Below, piece after piece: positions 46,338 to 54,464 of a stretch of 64,000 bases of DNA. Both the position numbers and the translations under genes were made by a program. The notes below the pieces were generated by a model. It had not been told where the DNA came from. It made no database searches and saw only the letters and a program-made list of their open reading frames with translations. The stretch's first letter is position 1. Every line of letters begins with the position of its first letter. The DNA is from Pseudogemmobacter faecipullorum. Its GTDB lineage: Bacteria > Pseudomonadota > Alphaproteobacteria > Rhodobacterales > Rhodobacteraceae. Location: NCBI RefSeq assembly GCF_020539525.1, contig NZ_JACDXX010000001.1:248001-312000 (forward strand), read 5' to 3'.

Positions 46338-46556
46338 TCGCCCTCTCGCGTCTGAATCGTTAAACCGGGGCCTATGGTCGCCCCACAGCCAGGCCGAGTC
46401 AATGCAAGCCGCCGGGCTCTCTACCCGTATCTGGCCGTTATCCTTGTCTTATCCCCAGGATATTGTTGGACTTGCGCCCGGCTGCTGCAGAGCAGAGACT
46501 ATGCCTGCGCTGCTCTGACGCAGCAGAACTGCTGCCCCCGCCAGAGGAGATCCGCA

Positions 46557-46928
46557 ATGATCCCGCCGATGATTGTCGCAATAATCGCGCTGCTGTGCTG
46601 TCAGCTCGCGGGCGAGATTGTCAGCCGAAGTCTCGGCCTGCCGCTGCCTGGTCCTGTGGCCGGGATGGGGCTGCTGCTGGCCGGGCTGATGGTCTCGGAA
46701 AGGCTGCGAAACGCCGTGCGCCCGGTGGCTGAGACCATCCTCGGCAATATGATGCTGCTCTTCGTACCCGCGGGGGTCGGCGCGGCGCTGCAGCTGCCAA
46801 AGCTGGGGGCGGCGACCTGGCCGCTGGTTCTGGCGGTGCTGGTCTCCACCCTTGCGGCAATTGCCGTCGGCGCGCTGAGCTTCACCCTGGTTGCGAGACT
46901 CACCGGCAATCACGATGAGGCGCCATGA
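46557..46928 (+). CDS. cidA: CidA/LrgA-family holin-like protein
   Basis: A 123-residue membrane protein with four helices, matching CidA/LrgA: ALLCCQLAGEIVSRSLGLPLPGPVAGM, then NMMLLFVPAGVGA. These proteins influence murein hydrolase export and, in several bacteria, pyruvate uptake. ATG 46557 is selected by AGAGGAGA; the frame is open further upstream without homology. It overlaps the LrgB/CidB gene by ATGA. Confidence 0.93.
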   Translation: MIPPMIVAIIALLCCQLAGEIVSRSLGLPLPGPVAGMGLLLAGLMVSERLRNAVRPVAETILGNMMLLFVPAGVGAALQLPKLGAATWPLVLAVLVSTLAAIAVGALSFTLVARLTGNHDEAP

Positions 46929-47632
46929 CTGAGGTCTGGTCCTATCTCTCACGCGATCCGCTGCTCTGGCTCTGCGCCACGCTGGTGGCCTATGGCTTTG
47001 GTCTTGCGCTGTTTCAGGCGCTGCGGCGCTCGCCGCTGGTCAATCCCGGCCTGACGGCAATGATCATGCTGGCTCTGCTGCTCAGCGCTACCGCGACTCC
47101 GTTCGAGACCTATTTCGAAGGGGCGCAATTCGTGCATTTCCTGCTCGGCCCGGCCACGGTCTGCCTCGCCCTGCCGCTTTATGATAATCTGCAGCGGGTG
47201 CGGGCGGTGGCGCTGCCGCTGCTTGCCGCGCTGATCACCGGATCGGTGACCGCGATGCTCAGCGCCCTGCTGATCGCCAGCGCCTTTTTGCCCGATGCCG
47301 CCATTCTGGCCTCACTGGCACCAAAATCGGCCACGGCGGCGGTGGCGATTGGCATTTCCGAGCAGAATGGCGGCTCGCCTTTGCTGACCACGCTGATGGT
47401 GATGATGACCGGCCTTGTCGGCGCGGCCTTTACCACGCCTTTGCTGAACGCGCTCGGCATCCGAGACTGGCGCGCGCGCGGCTTTGCCACCGGCGTTGCT
47501 GCGCATGGTTTTGGCACCGCGCGCGCCTTTCAGGTCAATCCCACCGCCGGGGCCTTCGCCGGGCTGGGCATGGGTCTTAACGCTATGCTGACCGCGATCC
47601 TCGTGCCAATCCTGTTGCATCTGGTTCTATGA
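46925..47632 (+). CDS. cidB: LrgB/CidB-family membrane protein
   Basis: A 235-residue protein with several membrane segments and the family blocks YFEGAQFVHFLLGPATVCLALPLY, SLAPKSATAAVAIGISEQNGG, LLNALGIRDWRARGFATGVAAHGFGTARAFQ. It forms the usual two-gene unit with the CidA-like protein. An FMN reductase gene follows after 12 nt and is likely in the same transcript. Confidence 0.94.
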   Translation: MTEVWSYLSRDPLLWLCATLVAYGFGLALFQALRRSPLVNPGLTAMIMLALLLSATATPFETYFEGAQFVHFLLGPATVCLALPLYDNLQRVRAVALPLLAALITGSVTAMLSALLIASAFLPDAAILASLAPKSATAAVAIGISEQNGGSPLLTTLMVMMTGLVGAAFTTPLLNALGIRDWRARGFATGVAAHGFGTARAFQVNPTAGAFAGLGMGLNAMLTAILVPILLHLVL

Positions 47633-47644
47633 AGGAGTGTTCTC

Positions 47645-48187
47645 TTGTCTGATCTGACCCTGCTTGGCTTCTCGGGCGCCCTGCGCGCGGGCTCAACCAA
47701 CCGGCTGTTGCTGGCCCAGGCCCGCGCGGCTTTTGGCCCGGCCCGACAGCTCGAGGCCGATCTGCGCCTGCCGCTTTACGATGGTGATCTCGAAAGCTCT
47801 GAGGGTATCCCGATTGCGGTTCAGGCGCTTTATGACCAGATCCGGGCAGCGGATGCGGTGGTGATCTCGACCCCGGAATATAACAAGGCCCCGCCCGGGG
47901 TGCTGAAGAACGCACTCGACTGGGTCAGCCGGATCAAGGGCAACCCCTGGGCCGATAAGCCGGTGGCGATCATCTCGGCCGCCGGGGGGCGCGCGGGCGG
48001 GGATCGCTCGCAATTCGCTTTGCGGCTGATGATGACGCCGTTTGAGCCGCATCTGCTGAGCGGCCCCGAGGTCTGCGTCGCTGACAGCAGCAATGCTTTT
48101 GACGAGGCGGGTAAACTGAAAGACGCGCGCTATCAGAAGGCCCTCGACACGCTGATGGGCAAGCTGCGCGAGGCGGCCTCGGCCTGA
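47645..48187 (+). CDS. NADPH-dependent FMN reductase/quinone reductase
   Basis: A 180-residue flavodoxin-like protein. The phosphate-binding GALRAGSTNRLLL loop and TPEYNKAPPGVLKNALDWVSR are the FMN_red signatures shared with ChrR-type quinone and chromate reductases. The start is TTG 47645: GAAGGAG lies 8 nt upstream, and no ATG or GTG precedes the first strand. It follows cidB by 12 nt, an uncommon partnership. Confidence 0.9.
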   Translation: MSDLTLLGFSGALRAGSTNRLLLAQARAAFGPARQLEADLRLPLYDGDLESSEGIPIAVQALYDQIRAADAVVISTPEYNKAPPGVLKNALDWVSRIKGNPWADKPVAIISAAGGRAGGDRSQFALRLMMTPFEPHLLSGPEVCVADSSNAFDEAGKLKDARYQKALDTLMGKLREAASA

Positions 48188-48244
48188 TTTCCGCTTCTGC
48201 AAATATGCTCGGGGCGGCGGCGGCCAAAGCCCCCGCCCTTCGCC

Positions 48245-48898
48245 TCAGAACGGCGGCTCGGCGCGGAACTCGATCGCCGCACCGCTTTCAGGATGCGCCA
48301 GCGCCAGCCATTCCGCATGCAGCATCAGCCTTGGCGCCGCACGCGCCGGGCCGCTGGCATAAATCGGATCGCCCATGATCGGATGGCCCAGTTCCAGCAT
48401 ATGAACCCGCAGCTGATGGCTGCGCCCGGTCTTCGGGAACAGCCGGACCCGGGTCTCGCCCGGAGCACGGCCGATCACCTCCCAGTCGGTCTGGGCCGGG
48501 CGGCCAAGATCGGGATGCACCATCTGGCGCGGCCGGTTCGGCCAGTCGGCACAGAGCGGCAGATCGATATGGCCGCTCTCGCCCTCGATCTCACCATAGA
48601 CCCGCGCCACATAGGATTTGCGCGCCCGGCGTTTCTCGAACTCCTGGCCGAGGAAGCCCTGGGCTTTTTTGTTGCGGGCAAAGATCATCACCCCCGAAGT
48701 ATCGCAATCGAGCCGGTGCACCAGCTGCGAGCCCCAGTATTCCGCCTGCAGCCGCGTGAGCAGGCAATCCTGCCGCCCCTCGAGCTTGCCCGGCACCGAG
48801 AGCAGCCCCGATGGCTTATCCAGCACCAGGATCTGCGCGTCCTCATAGAGAACGGCAAGCGGGGTATCAGGCGGATTATAGACGAAATCAGGTATCAC
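48245..48898 (-). CDS. RluA-family pseudouridine synthase
   Basis: A 217-residue pseudouridine synthase with the catalytic Asp64 in HRLDCDTSGVMI, preceded by ILVLDKPSGLLSVPG and followed by GRSHQLRVHMLELGHPIMGDPIY. There is no N-terminal S4 domain, which fits the RluA type (23S U746/tRNA U32 in E. coli) better than RluC or RluD. The rRNA or tRNA target here is unproven. It is convergent with the FMN reductase gene. Confidence 0.92.
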   Translation of the reverse strand: MIPDFVYNPPDTPLAVLYEDAQILVLDKPSGLLSVPGKLEGRQDCLLTRLQAEYWGSQLVHRLDCDTSGVMIFARNKKAQGFLGQEFEKRRARKSYVARVYGEIEGESGHIDLPLCADWPNRPRQMVHPDLGRPAQTDWEVIGRAPGETRVRLFPKTGRSHQLRVHMLELGHPIMGDPIYASGPARAAPRLMLHAEWLALAHPESGAAIEFRAEPPF

Positions 48899-49011
48899 AG
48901 AACTTCAGATCTCCGGGGAGGCAGGCCGCAGCTTCATGCCGGTTGATATGGTCATGAGCATGGCCTCAGCAAGCCCTGTTCATGGCCGCGGGCTTGCCGC
49001 GCCGGAAAGGG

Positions 49012-49818
49012 TCAGCCCGCGTCTTCCTCCCAGCCAGGCCAGGCAGGCAATCCGTCATCCGGGCGGTCATAAGCCGCGGCATCCGCCATGAAAATATGCG
49101 CGACCAGCTGCCCGCCGGTCGGCGCGTCGAAAGCACCGGCCTCCATCGAGAAACTGCCGTCCGCCGCGCGGAACCACAAAGAGGAGCCGCAATCCTCACA
49201 AAAGCCGCGCCGCCCGCCGCCGCAGGCCAGATGGCTGCGGTCTTTCTGCGCCTGCCACTGCACCGCGCTTTCCGCCACCGCGAAAGAGGCCGCGTAATGG
49301 CCCGAGGTCTTGCGGCACTGGCCGCAATGGCAGGCCCAGATTTCCCCCAGAGGGGCGGGCACCGAAAAGCGGTTTGCGCCGCAAAGGCAGGATCCCTGCA
49401 CCCGTCCGGCCCCGGGCAGCACCGGCTCAGGCGGCGGGCCTTCGGGGCGGTAATAATCCCCGGCATCGCTTTTGAAGATATGGGCCTGCAGCTTCAGCCC
49501 GGCCTCCCCCTCCAGCGCGCCGGGGGCGAAATGCATCGCCGGCCCCTCGGGGGACCAGGAGGGATCAGCCCCGGGCAGAGGCTGCCAGAACAAAGCCGCA
49601 CCACAATCGCCACAAAAGCCGCGCCGGGCAAATTCAGAAGAGCGAAACCATTTCAGGCCCCGCTCCTCAATCAGACGAAAGCGCCCCATCACCACGGCAG
49701 AGGCGGCCCAGTAGTGGCCGGAGACCTTGCGGCACTGGCTGCAATGGCAGGCCACCACATCGCGCAGCGGCGGATCTGCCTCAAAAACCACATGGCCGCA
49801 AAGACAGGATCCGCGCAT
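49012..49818 (-). CDS. Tandem GFA-domain protein
   Basis: A 268-residue protein made of two copies of the GFA (glutathione-dependent formaldehyde-activating enzyme-like, PF04828) zinc fold. Copy 1 has GSCLCG (3-8), CHCSQCRK (24-31) and FCGDCG (68-73). Copy 2 has GSCLCG (142-147), CHCGQCRK (163-170) and FCEDCG (207-212). All zinc cysteines are kept in both. Single-domain proteins of about 130 residues are usual. It lies 5 nt after msrC, in a ggt-msrC-GFA operon, suggesting a thiol or aldehyde role (inference). Confidence 0.9.
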   Translation of the reverse strand: MRGSCLCGHVVFEADPPLRDVVACHCSQCRKVSGHYWAASAVVMGRFRLIEERGLKWFRSSEFARRGFCGDCGAALFWQPLPGADPSWSPEGPAMHFAPGALEGEAGLKLQAHIFKSDAGDYYRPEGPPPEPVLPGAGRVQGSCLCGANRFSVPAPLGEIWACHCGQCRKTSGHYAASFAVAESAVQWQAQKDRSHLACGGGRRGFCEDCGSSLWFRAADGSFSMEAGAFDAPTGGQLVAHIFMADAAAYDRPDDGLPAWPGWEEDAG

Positions 49819-49823
49819 GCATT

Positions 49824-50276
49824 TTACTCCGTCTGATCAAACACCTGGGCCAGAAGCGGCACCAGCCAGTCCTCATCGGCCTTTGTGAAAGCCGCAGGCG
49901 TATCGCTGTCGAGATCGAGCACGCCCAGCAGGCGCCCGGCGCCGTTGCGCACCGGGATCACCAGTTCGGACCGGGTCGAGGAAGCGCAGGCAATATGCCC
50001 CGGGAAAGCGTCAACATCCGGCACATTCTGGATCTCACCCGTGCGCGCCGCCGCGCCGCAGACGCCGCGCGAGAAGGGGATCACCAGGCAGCCATGCCCG
50101 CCCTGATAGGGGCCGATTTTCAGCAGCTCCGGCGCCGTCACCCGGTAAAAGCCGGTCCAGTCCGACAGCGGATGGCGATTGTGAATCTCGCAGGCGAGCG
50201 TCGCCATCAGCGCCACGGCATCGGTCTCGCCATGGGTCAGTGCCAGGATATCCCGGCTTGCCGTTTCGTAATCCAT
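49824..50276 (-). CDS. msrC: Free methionine (R)-sulphoxide reductase (GAF domain)
   Basis: It reduces free methionine-R-sulphoxide. The single GAF domain of 150 residues carries three cysteines, Cys63 (GGHGCLVIPF), Cys73 (RGVCGAAA) and Cys97 (HIACAS). Their 10- and 24-residue spacing equals that of E. coli fRMsr (84, 94, 118). DWTGFYRV at the N-terminus also matches. GAGGAAAG precedes ATG 50276. It lies 7 nt after ggt and 5 nt before the GFA gene. Confidence 0.93.
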   Translation of the reverse strand: MDYETASRDILALTHGETDAVALMATLACEIHNRHPLSDWTGFYRVTAPELLKIGPYQGGHGCLVIPFSRGVCGAAARTGEIQNVPDVDAFPGHIACASSTRSELVIPVRNGAGRLLGVLDLDSDTPAAFTKADEDWLVPLLAQVFDQTE

Positions 50277-50283
50277 TCTTTCC

Positions 50284-51867
50284 TCACCAGCCAAGAGCAC
50301 AGCCGTCCTTGCGCGGATCTGAGGCCCCCGTCAGCACGCCGTCGCTGCCAATCCACACCGCCTGCGCCCCGCCGAGCGGCTGTTCAGGCCGGATCACCCG
50401 ATGGCCCTTCGCCGCCAGCTCCGCTTTCACTGCCTCGCTATAGCCCCGCTCCACCTCCAGCCCTTCCGGCCCGGCAAAGAGACGTGGCGCATCAATCGCC
50501 TGCTGCAGCTCCATCCCGTAATCACTGAGGTTGGAGATCAGCCTTGCATGGCCGGTCGGCTGATAGGCCCCGCCCATAACGCCAAAGGGCATGGTGATCC
50601 GCCCGCCCCCGGCCAGCATGCCCGGAATGATCGTATGCATCGGGCGCTTGCCCGGCCCCATCTCATTCGGATGGCCCGCCGTGAGGGTAAAGCCTGCGCC
50701 GCGGTTCTGGAAATTCAGCCCGAATTTCTGCGAGGCCAGACCCGAGCCAAAGCCCCAGAAGATCGAATAAATCAGCGAGACCGCCATGCGGTCGCGATCC
50801 ACCACCGAGAGGCAGATCGTATCGCGGTGCACGGCTTCCGAGAGTGCCACCGGATCTGCCATGGCGCGCTTTGGATCGATCAGCGCCGCCAGACGCGCCG
50901 CCGTCTCATCGCCGAGGAAGCTCTGCAGCCGCGCCGGATCCATATGGCCGGGATCGGCAATAAAGCGGTTGCGGGCATCATAGGCCAGTTTTGCTGCCTC
51001 GGCCTCCAGATGCGCCCGCTCAGCTCCCGCCGGATCCAGCGCCGCCAGATCGAAATGCGACAGAATCTTCAGCAGCAGAATCGCCGTCGCCCCCTGGCCG
51101 TTCGGCGGGTGCTCAATGAGATCACGGCCCTGATAGCTGCCGCTGACCGGCTGGTGCCAGTCGGCACAGGTCGCCGCCAGATCAGCCTGCGAATGGCTGC
51201 CGCCAAGCGCCTGCAGCGAGGCGATCATATCCTCAGCCACCTCGCCCTCATAGAAACCGGCCCGACCCTCACGCGCGATGCGGCGCATCACTTCGGCAAG
51301 GCCCGGGGCGCGGAAAATCTGGCCCGCGCGCGGCGCCTGGCCATTGAGCGCATAAAATTTCAGCGCATCACCCTGCAGCACCTTTATATCCTCAGCCCAG
51401 TCAAAGGCGGTGCGCGGCCCGACCGGAATCCCTTCTTCAGCAAGGCGGATCGCCGGGGCGAGAATCTGGTCCAGCGGCAGGCGGCCGTGATCCTCATGCA
51501 GGCGGCAGAGGGCATCGACCCCGCCCGGCATGGTCACCGCATGGATGCCGTGTACCGGCACTTTCACATGGCCCGCCGCCCGCAACGCTGCGGCATCAGC
51601 CCCGGCAGGTGCCCGGCCCGAACCGTTCAGCGCCAGCACCTCTTCGCTCCCGGCGGGTTTCAGCAGGATGAAAGCATCGCCCCCCAGACCGCACATCTGC
51701 GGCTCGGCGATATTCTGCACCATGGCCGCGCCAATCGCGGCATCCACCGCATTGCCCCCGGCCTGCAGCAAAGCCACCGCCACCTGTGAGGCCAGCGGAT
51801 GCGAGGTTGCCGTCATCCCGTTCAGCGCCATGACCGGTGAGCGGCCCGGAGCCTCAAAATCACGCAT
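50284..51867 (-). CDS. ggt: Gamma-glutamyltransferase
   Basis: An Ntn-hydrolase of 527 residues that self-cleaves before a catalytic Thr, here Thr350 (HRDT, then ICLSVVD). It splits gamma-glutamyl bonds as in glutathione. Conserved blocks include NAVDAAIGAAMVQNI, GLGGDAFILL, GKRPMHTIIP and GVMGGAYQPTGH. There is no signal peptide, so the enzyme should be cytosolic. The Thr-Ile-Cys-Leu context replaces the more common Thr-Thr-His, so the substrate may be a related gamma-glutamyl or cephalosporin-type amide. It is the first gene of the ggt-msrC-GFA operon, with a structured leader region upstream. Confidence 0.92.
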   Translation of the reverse strand: MRDFEAPGRSPVMALNGMTATSHPLASQVAVALLQAGGNAVDAAIGAAMVQNIAEPQMCGLGGDAFILLKPAGSEEVLALNGSGRAPAGADAAALRAAGHVKVPVHGIHAVTMPGGVDALCRLHEDHGRLPLDQILAPAIRLAEEGIPVGPRTAFDWAEDIKVLQGDALKFYALNGQAPRAGQIFRAPGLAEVMRRIAREGRAGFYEGEVAEDMIASLQALGGSHSQADLAATCADWHQPVSGSYQGRDLIEHPPNGQGATAILLLKILSHFDLAALDPAGAERAHLEAEAAKLAYDARNRFIADPGHMDPARLQSFLGDETAARLAALIDPKRAMADPVALSEAVHRDTICLSVVDRDRMAVSLIYSIFWGFGSGLASQKFGLNFQNRGAGFTLTAGHPNEMGPGKRPMHTIIPGMLAGGGRITMPFGVMGGAYQPTGHARLISNLSDYGMELQQAIDAPRLFAGPEGLEVERGYSEAVKAELAAKGHRVIRPEQPLGGAQAVWIGSDGVLTGASDPRKDGCALGW

Positions 51868-52327
51868 AGATACTTCCCTTGATTCTCGCGCCGGTCTCGC
51901 GCCAGCGGCTGGCCTTAGCCTAGGCCAGGGTCAGCAGAATGCCAATCACCGGGCCTGCCAGGGCCCGGTTGTCACGAAGAGTGAGGAAAAAGAAGGGGGC
52001 ACTGCGGGGCGTGCAGTACCCTCGACGCCGGAACTGGGTGGGGGCTGTTAATCCCGGCGCCGAGGTGAAGCCTTATGCAGCTACAGCTTCTTTATCGCGA
52101 TACGGGGGGGCATATTTGGGGGCAAAATCGGGCCTTATCGAGACACTTTGTGATTGCGGAACACAATCGCAGTGAGCCACCTTGATTGTTTTTGCAGAGA
52201 GGCCAATCTCTGCCCGGATTGCCCGGCTGATGCCAGAAAACCCTTGCCGCAATCCGGTCGGGCAAAGACGTTCCGCCGGCGGGAATCACAGCCGGCTTTC
52301 CTTAACTTAAGGATATGTCTGGGAAAT
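51868..52327. other. 460-bp intergenic region between hspQ and ggt
   Basis: It holds two stacked minus-strand hairpins ending in a T tract (52064-51987), another hairpin (51949-51970, ACCGGGCC/GGCCCGGT) nearer ggt, and two tiny open frames: plus 52075-52185 (36 codons, GAGGTG site) and a minus frame open from about 52280 to TAA 52075-52073 with no ATG. Neither has a recognisable family. Confidence 0.5.
51987..52064 (-). ncRNA. Candidate structured RNA or leader with intrinsic terminator
   Basis: On the minus strand an 11-bp stem (complement of 52054-52064 with 52021-52031, one G·U) abuts a 9-bp stem (complement of 52013-52021 with 51997-52005, one U·G), followed by a pyrimidine run TTCTTTTT. 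Both wobble pairs become A·C mismatches if read as plus-strand RNA, which favours minus-strand transcription. It could end the hspQ transcript, be a small RNA, or act as an attenuator 120 nt before ggt. The RNA's 5' end is unknown. Confidence 0.45.
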
Positions 52328-52654
52328 TTAATTCAGACTGAATTGCAAAGGGTATCTTCCACCCTCAAAATCGCCAAAAAGATCACATAAGTCTGGGTGA
52401 TCCACCGGCTCGCCGGTATCGTCGGGCAGCAGGTTCTGTTCCGAGACATAGGCGACATAGAAGCTTTCCTCATTCTGCGCCAGCAGATGATAGAAAGGCT
52501 GGTCCCGGGCCGGGCGGCTGGCCTCGGGAATATTCTGATACCATTCCTCGGTATTTGAAAACATCGCATCCACATCAAAAACCACCCCACGAAAGGTGTG
52601 CTTGCGGTGGCGGAGAACCTGCCCGAGATGATATTTCGCTTCGGCTGTGAACAT
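52328..52654 (-). CDS. hspQ: Heat-shock protein HspQ
   Basis: A 108-residue HspQ/YccV-type (hemimethylated DNA-binding domain) protein, in E. coli a specificity factor of the Lon protease. It starts MFTAEAKYHLGQVLRHRKHTFRGVVFDVDAMFS, with PFYHLLAQNEESFYVAYVSEQNLLPDD; the YHL and AYVSEQNL elements are characteristic. ATG 52654 is preferred to longer in-frame options because HspQ begins there in other species and a purine-rich site precedes it. It is divergent from the SLT lipoprotein gene. Confidence 0.9.
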   Translation of the reverse strand: MFTAEAKYHLGQVLRHRKHTFRGVVFDVDAMFSNTEEWYQNIPEASRPARDQPFYHLLAQNEESFYVAYVSEQNLLPDDTGEPVDHPDLCDLFGDFEGGRYPLQFSLN

Positions 52655-52930
52655 AACACTATCCCCCGCCTTCTTCCCTAAACCTGCAGGTTCTGCCTGT
52701 CCATCACGCAGAGCGGTTGCGGTATCAGTCATTCGGAAACAGTCTGTGGCCCTTGATTTCACAGTGTTCTGCCGCAACACCACCCCAGATTGTTCCGGGC
52801 AGAGCTGAGACCGGCAAAGCGGCGAGATCCGGCGTAATCGCGCAGATCTGACCGGTCTTTCCAGAAGGGAGATTTTCCCCTGCCGCGCTATGCGCTATAG
52901 CTTGGGCAAAACAAAAGGCATGAGGGGCTG

Positions 52931-53515
52931 ATGAGCAGGTTTCTCCGTGCGGCGCTGGTTCTGGTCTTCCTCGCCTCCTGTGGCGGTGGCGGCAATTTCT
53001 CGGCTCCCCGCGAATTAGACAATGCATGCGCGATCACGCGTGAGCGGCCGCAATATCTGCGGGCGATGCGCGCGACCGAGCGCAAATGGGGGGTGCCGGT
53101 CCATGTTCAGATGGCGGTCATCCACCAGGAATCCAAATTCATCGGCAATGCCCAGACCCCGCACCGCTGGGCGCTTGGCGTGATCCCGATGGGGCGGCAG
53201 AGCACGGCCTATGGCTATAGCCAGGCGCTGAACGGCACCTGGGAGGAATATCAGAAATCCTCGGGCGGTCGCCGCTCGAAACGCGACCGGATCGCGGATG
53301 CCACCGATTTCATGGGCTGGTATATGGACGAATCCTCGCGCAAGCTGGGGATCTCGAAAAGCGACGCTCAGGCCCAGTATCTGGCCTATCATGAGGGCCG
53401 CACCGGCTATGCCAAGCAAAGCTATCTCGCCAAGCCCTGGCTGGTTGAGGTTGCGGCCAAAGTGGGTTCGCGCTCGCAGATGTATCAGGCCCAGCTGATG
53501 GGCTGCGGCAGGTAA
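52931..53515 (+). CDS. SLT-domain lipoprotein (putative lytic transglycosylase)
   Basis: A 194-residue protein with a lipobox (FLASC, Cys17) followed by a Gly-rich linker, so probably an outer-membrane lipoprotein. The SLT-like domain has the catalytic-type Glu in VIHQESKFIGNAQTPH and the AYGYSQALNGTWEEYQ segment, ending YLAYHEGRTGYAKQSY. This is the EtgA/SLT-type fold of many Rhodobacteraceae lipoproteins. GAGGGGCTG lies directly upstream. It has its own intrinsic terminator. Confidence 0.88.
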   Translation: MSRFLRAALVLVFLASCGGGGNFSAPRELDNACAITRERPQYLRAMRATERKWGVPVHVQMAVIHQESKFIGNAQTPHRWALGVIPMGRQSTAYGYSQALNGTWEEYQKSSGGRRSKRDRIADATDFMGWYMDESSRKLGISKSDAQAQYLAYHEGRTGYAKQSYLAKPWLVEVAAKVGSRSQMYQAQLMGCGR

Positions 53516-53561
53516 GCGCCGGGACGCTGACGCGCGCGCGCATACCGCACTGACAAAACCA

Positions 53562-53592
53562 TAAGGGCGACGGATTTCCGTCGCCCTTTTTT
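53562..53592 (+). terminator. Rho-independent terminator of the SLT lipoprotein gene
   Basis: AAGGGCGACGG (53563-53573) pairs with CCGTCGCCCTT (53578-53588) and runs into TTTTTT. It can also face the convergent lolA gene. Confidence 0.92.
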
Positions 53593-53662
53593 GATTTCCG
53601 CTCAGACATATCCAGTCGGAGTACAGCTCAGACCGGGTGGTTCAGCCCCGGAATGGCGCAGC

Positions 53663-54283
53663 TCAGTTGCCGCCGCGCTTGCTCATCTCAACCGGGATCG
53701 AGAACAGGCTGTCGCCCATTTTGCCACCCTTCTTCATCTCGCCCAGAATCACCGTGGTTTTCTGGCCCAGATCATCGGTGATGATCCACTGGCGCAGCTC
53801 GGTGGGGCCTGCGGTAAAGACCAGCTCAATCGTGCCATATTCGGGATGTTCTGGATCCTGCGCCACCACCCGGGTCGAAGTGCCGTCTTCTTTATGACCG
53901 ATCACCATCCGCGCCTGCGACAGGTTCACATTGGCAGCGAGGATCAGGTTCAGCGGCGTGCGGCGCAGCGGATATTGCTCGGGACCCATATTCGATTTGC
54001 CATCGAAAATCGCCACATTGCCGCCGCTGGCCAGAACCAGGGAACGGTCCGGGGCCGCATATTGAAAACGCACGCGGCCGGGACGGCGGATATAGATCAC
54101 CCCGGTTGAAACCGATCCATCCCCGTTGATCTGGGTGAAATCGGCCTGAACCGTGGTCAGACCATTCAGATACTGTGACAGAGCATTCAGCGAAAGCTTG
54201 TCAGCCAGCGCGGGGCCACTGGCAAGACCAAGGGCCGGCAGAGCAAGGGCGAGCGGGGCGAGGAGCGCGGTGCGACGGTTCAT
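53663..54283 (-). CDS. lolA: Outer-membrane lipoprotein carrier protein LolA
   Basis: A periplasmic chaperone that takes lipoproteins from LolCDE to the outer membrane. It has 206 residues: a signal peptide (about 1-26, ending ALA before DKLS), then SLNALSQYLNGLTTVQADFTQINGDGSVSTGVIYIRRPGRVRFQY, the conserved LolA start, and VLASGGNVAIFDGKSN. The true ATG gives a short basic signal; the open frame continues upstream without homology. It is convergent with the SLT gene. Confidence 0.94.
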   Translation of the reverse strand: MNRRTALLAPLALALPALGLASGPALADKLSLNALSQYLNGLTTVQADFTQINGDGSVSTGVIYIRRPGRVRFQYAAPDRSLVLASGGNVAIFDGKSNMGPEQYPLRRTPLNLILAANVNLSQARMVIGHKEDGTSTRVVAQDPEHPEYGTIELVFTAGPTELRQWIITDDLGQKTTVILGEMKKGGKMGDSLFSIPVEMSKRGGN

Positions 54284-54464
54284 AGGCGCAATATAGGCTG
54301 CGGCTGAGGCCTCGGGAATGGGGTTGCAACAATGCTCGCAGCTTTGTGCCGGTTGCGTGAGCCAGGCAGATCTTCGCCGCATCGCAGCACATGGAAAATC
54401 CCGCATTGACCGCTGCGGCGGATGGCTGACAAAAATTTCAGGCCGCCACCCCTGTCGCATTGCC

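Noticed and set aside
42993-46355. 1120-codon plus-strand frame opposite smc
   Set aside because: A shadow of the alternating Ala/Glu/Arg coiled-coil codons of smc; no domain, no start site.
48211-48238. GC-rich hairpin between the FMN reductase and RluA genes as a terminator
   Set aside because: The stem is short (GGGCGG/CCGCCC) with a large loop and no T run; chance pairing in GC-rich DNA is likely.
52075-52185. 36-codon plus-strand ORF with GAGGTG before ATG
   Set aside because: A candidate only: no family, no hydrophobic or other pattern, and it lies in a region whose RNA structure favours the other strand.
51987-52190. Possible two-piece tmRNA, because a minus-strand frame ends EAVAA plus stop like an ssrA tag
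   Set aside because: No ANDN-type tag start, no TTCGA T-loop and no CCA acceptor end are visible.
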